Shown here piece after piece: positions 6,813-7,953 of a stretch of 7,953 bases of DNA. The notes under the pieces are model-generated. The model had not been told where the DNA came from. It saw only the letters and a list, made by a program, of their open reading frames with translations, and did not search any database. The position numbers and the translations under genes are program-made. This DNA comes from Pseudomonadota bacterium (lineage in GTDB: Bacteria; Myxococcota_A; UBA796; SXON01), in contig SXOM01000269.1 in NCBI GenBank assembly GCA_005776735.1, positions 1 through 7,953 of the forward strand. The letters are read 5' to 3'. Position 1 is the stretch's first letter. The number at the start of each line of letters is the position of its first letter.

Positions 6813-7737
6813 GCTCGTTCCGCTCCTGGCCGTCGGAAGTCTCGCATGTGTCGACTACGCTGTCACGCGCAGCCAACAACTCGACGTGTGGACCCAGCCC
6901 GAACGCGACGGTGAGGTCGACATCCTGTGGGTGCTCGACAATTCGGGCAGCATGAGCGAAGAACACGAGTCGCTCACGACGCACGCCGAGGCGTTCACCG
7001 GTACGCTATCAGCGGCGGAGCTGGAGTTTCGCCTCGGTCTGGTGAGCACCGACCCCGCGGACGCCGGGCTCTTGCTCGCGCCGGTGCTCGACGAGTCCTC
7101 CAGCGCGCTGACCGAGACGTTCGTGGTCGCGGTCACCGAGGCGGGCATCGCCGGCGATCGCGAAGAAGAAGGGTTCACCGCCGCGCTCGCGGGCGCCGAC
7201 GAAGCGCGCGTCCCCGAGTTCGCCCGGTCCGGGGCCGACCTCCAGGTGGTCATCTACAGCGACGAGGACGACGCGAGCAGCCTGGAGGTGGCGGACTTCC
7301 TGGCCGAGCTCGACGGGGTGCGGTCGGGCGAGGTCACGGTGAACACCATCGTGGGCGACGCGCCGGCGGGTTGCGCCAGCACGGTGGCGGCCGCCGACGC
7401 GGGCCTTCGCTACCACGAAGCGCGCGAGCGGTCGGGCGGTGTCCGCGAGAGCATCTGCACCACCGACATGGACGCGGTGCTCCAGCGGCTCGGAAACGCG
7501 GTCATCGGGCTGAACGCGAGCTTCACCCTGAGCGAGTTGCCGTTGCTCAACACGCTCGAGGTCCAGGTCGACGACGTCGTGATCCCCCGACGGGACACCG
7601 ACGGGTGGCGCTACTCCGGCCTGGACAACTCCATCCTCTTCGACGGCTGGGCGATCCCGCGCCCCGGGGCAAAGATCCAGGCGGCCTACTTCGACTGGAC
7701 CGGTGGTCCGCTGCCCGATACCGGCGCCGCGGAGTGA
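6805..7737 (+). CDS. von Willebrand A domain protein, probable lipoprotein
   Basis: Predicted 310-residue exported protein with a metal-binding vWA domain, probably an adhesion- or protein-binding module on the cell envelope. A short signal peptide (hydrophobic 4-13) ends in SLAC (12-15), so C15 is a likely but atypical lipidation site, with Ser where Leu is usual. The vWA domain covers about 37-225: the MIDAS first motif is DNSGS (D45, S47, S49), a probable second-loop threonine is T82 in LVSTDP, and YSDEDDAS (151-158) fits the third acidic loop. C190 and C218 could form a disulfide. A C-terminal beta-rich region (about 230-304) follows. This layout resembles a vWA lipoprotein type common in myxobacteria (from general knowledge, not searched). 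The ATG at 6805 has no clear Shine-Dalgarno and no better in-frame alternative before the cysteine. Its first eight bases overlap the divergent haem/propeller lipoprotein gene. The next gene begins four bases after its stop. Confidence 0.87.
   Translation: MRTLVPLLAVGSLACVDYAVTRSQQLDVWTQPERDGEVDILWVLDNSGSMSEEHESLTTHAEAFTGTLSAAELEFRLGLVSTDPADAGLLLAPVLDESSSALTETFVVAVTEAGIAGDREEEGFTAALAGADEARVPEFARSGADLQVVIYSDEDDASSLEVADFLAELDGVRSGEVTVNTIVGDAPAGCASTVAAADAGLRYHEARERSGGVRESICTTDMDAVLQRLGNAVIGLNASFTLSELPLLNTLEVQVDDVVIPRRDTDGWRYSGLDNSILFDGWAIPRPGAKIQAAYFDWTGGPLPDTGAAE
6823..6827 (-). promoter_or_regulatory. Ribosome binding site fixing the GTG start at 6812
   Basis: On the minus strand AGGAG lies ten bases before the GTG at 6812-6810. 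The spacing is slightly long but usable. It matters because it supports a start that overlaps the opposite gene, and because the site itself lies inside the vWA gene's signal peptide coding region. Confidence 0.6.
7731..7734 (+). promoter_or_regulatory. Ribosome binding site of the dehydrogenase gene
   Basis: GGAG lies seven bases before the ATG at 7742 and inside the last codons of the vWA gene. It supports that start and shows the two genes are packed as an operon. Confidence 0.6.
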
Positions 7738-7741
7738 CCTC

Positions 7742-7953
7742 ATGAGGCAGATCTGGATCCCCCGGGCGGGCCCGCCGGAGGTGTTGGAGCTACGCGAAGC
7801 GGCCGACCCCACGCCCAAGCCGGGCGAGGTGCGGGTGGTCGTCGAGGCCGCAGGGGTCAACTTCGCGGACGTCGCCGCGCGCATGGGCAACTACCCCGAT
7901 GCGCCGCCGTTTCCGTTCGTCGTCGGCTACGAGGTGGCCGGGGTGATCGACGC
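7742..7953 (+). CDS. Zinc-free medium-chain dehydrogenase/reductase (quinone oxidoreductase/VAT-1 type), 5' part
   Basis: The first 70 codons of a medium-chain dehydrogenase/reductase; the window ends inside the gene, whose family is usually about 320-340 residues. What is visible is the N-terminal GroES-like domain: MRQIWIPRAG with PEVLELRE, PKPGEVRVVVEAAGVNFADV (25-44), and the PFVVGYEVAGVID segment (58-70). Where zinc alcohol dehydrogenases carry zinc ligands Cys and His, this protein has Asn40 (GVNFAD) and Tyr63 (GYE), so it belongs to the zinc-independent quinone oxidoreductase/VAT-1-like side and probably reduces quinones or enones with NADPH in the cytoplasm. The NADPH-binding Rossmann fold lies beyond the window. 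It sits four bases after the vWA gene with its Shine-Dalgarno inside it, so the two are likely co-transcribed, though no functional link is apparent. Confidence 0.9.
   Translation, partial: MRQIWIPRAGPPEVLELREAADPTPKPGEVRVVVEAAGVNFADVAARMGNYPDAPPFPFVVGYEVAGVID

Noticed and set aside
5805..6914. 369-codon open frame on the plus strand
   Set aside because: Antisense to the haem/propeller lipoprotein, without domain features, and overlapping the vWA gene in another frame.
5140..6984. Upstream extension of the small lipoprotein frame to give an 804-residue protein
   Set aside because: The extension is Arg/Gly/His-rich shadow of the haem/propeller gene; the signal peptide with lipobox directly after the GTG at 5139 marks the true start.

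Overview
The window is very GC-rich and almost wholly coding. It holds five complete genes and the start of a sixth, with essentially no intergenic DNA after position 118. GC-rich third codon positions, frequent GTG starts and several predicted surface lipoproteins (one with an Ig-like domain, a haem motif and a propeller; one with a von Willebrand A domain) suggest a large-genome Gram-negative bacterium, most likely Myxococcota or a related deltaproteobacterial lineage. That placement is inferred from gene families and composition; there is no rRNA or other marker.

Left part, plus strand (118-4568): a composite c-di-GMP signalling protein (receiver, PAS, GGDEF, EAL) is followed 11 bases later by the DEAH-family RNA helicase HrpB. 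The two are probably co-transcribed. Their functions are not obviously linked.

Middle part, minus strand (4570-6812): a two-gene operon reads towards the helicase. The first gene (5136-6812) encodes a 558-residue lipoprotein with a bacterial Ig-like domain, one CxxCH haem-attachment motif and a TolB-type propeller with SPDG repeats. The second (4570-5139) starts in a four-base GTGA overlap with the stop of the first and encodes an orphan 189-residue lipoprotein. Its stop codon lies one base from the helicase stop codon on the other strand.

Right part, plus strand (6805-7953): a vWA-domain probable lipoprotein starts head-to-head with the haem/propeller lipoprotein, the two coding regions overlapping by eight bases at their start codons. 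Four bases after it begins a zinc-free medium-chain dehydrogenase/reductase (quinone oxidoreductase or VAT-1 type), cut by the window end.

The least ordinary part is the divergent lipoprotein locus (4570-7737): three predicted exported proteins, two of them translationally coupled and two with overlapping 5' ends. I see no phage, insertion sequence, CRISPR array, tRNA or rRNA.
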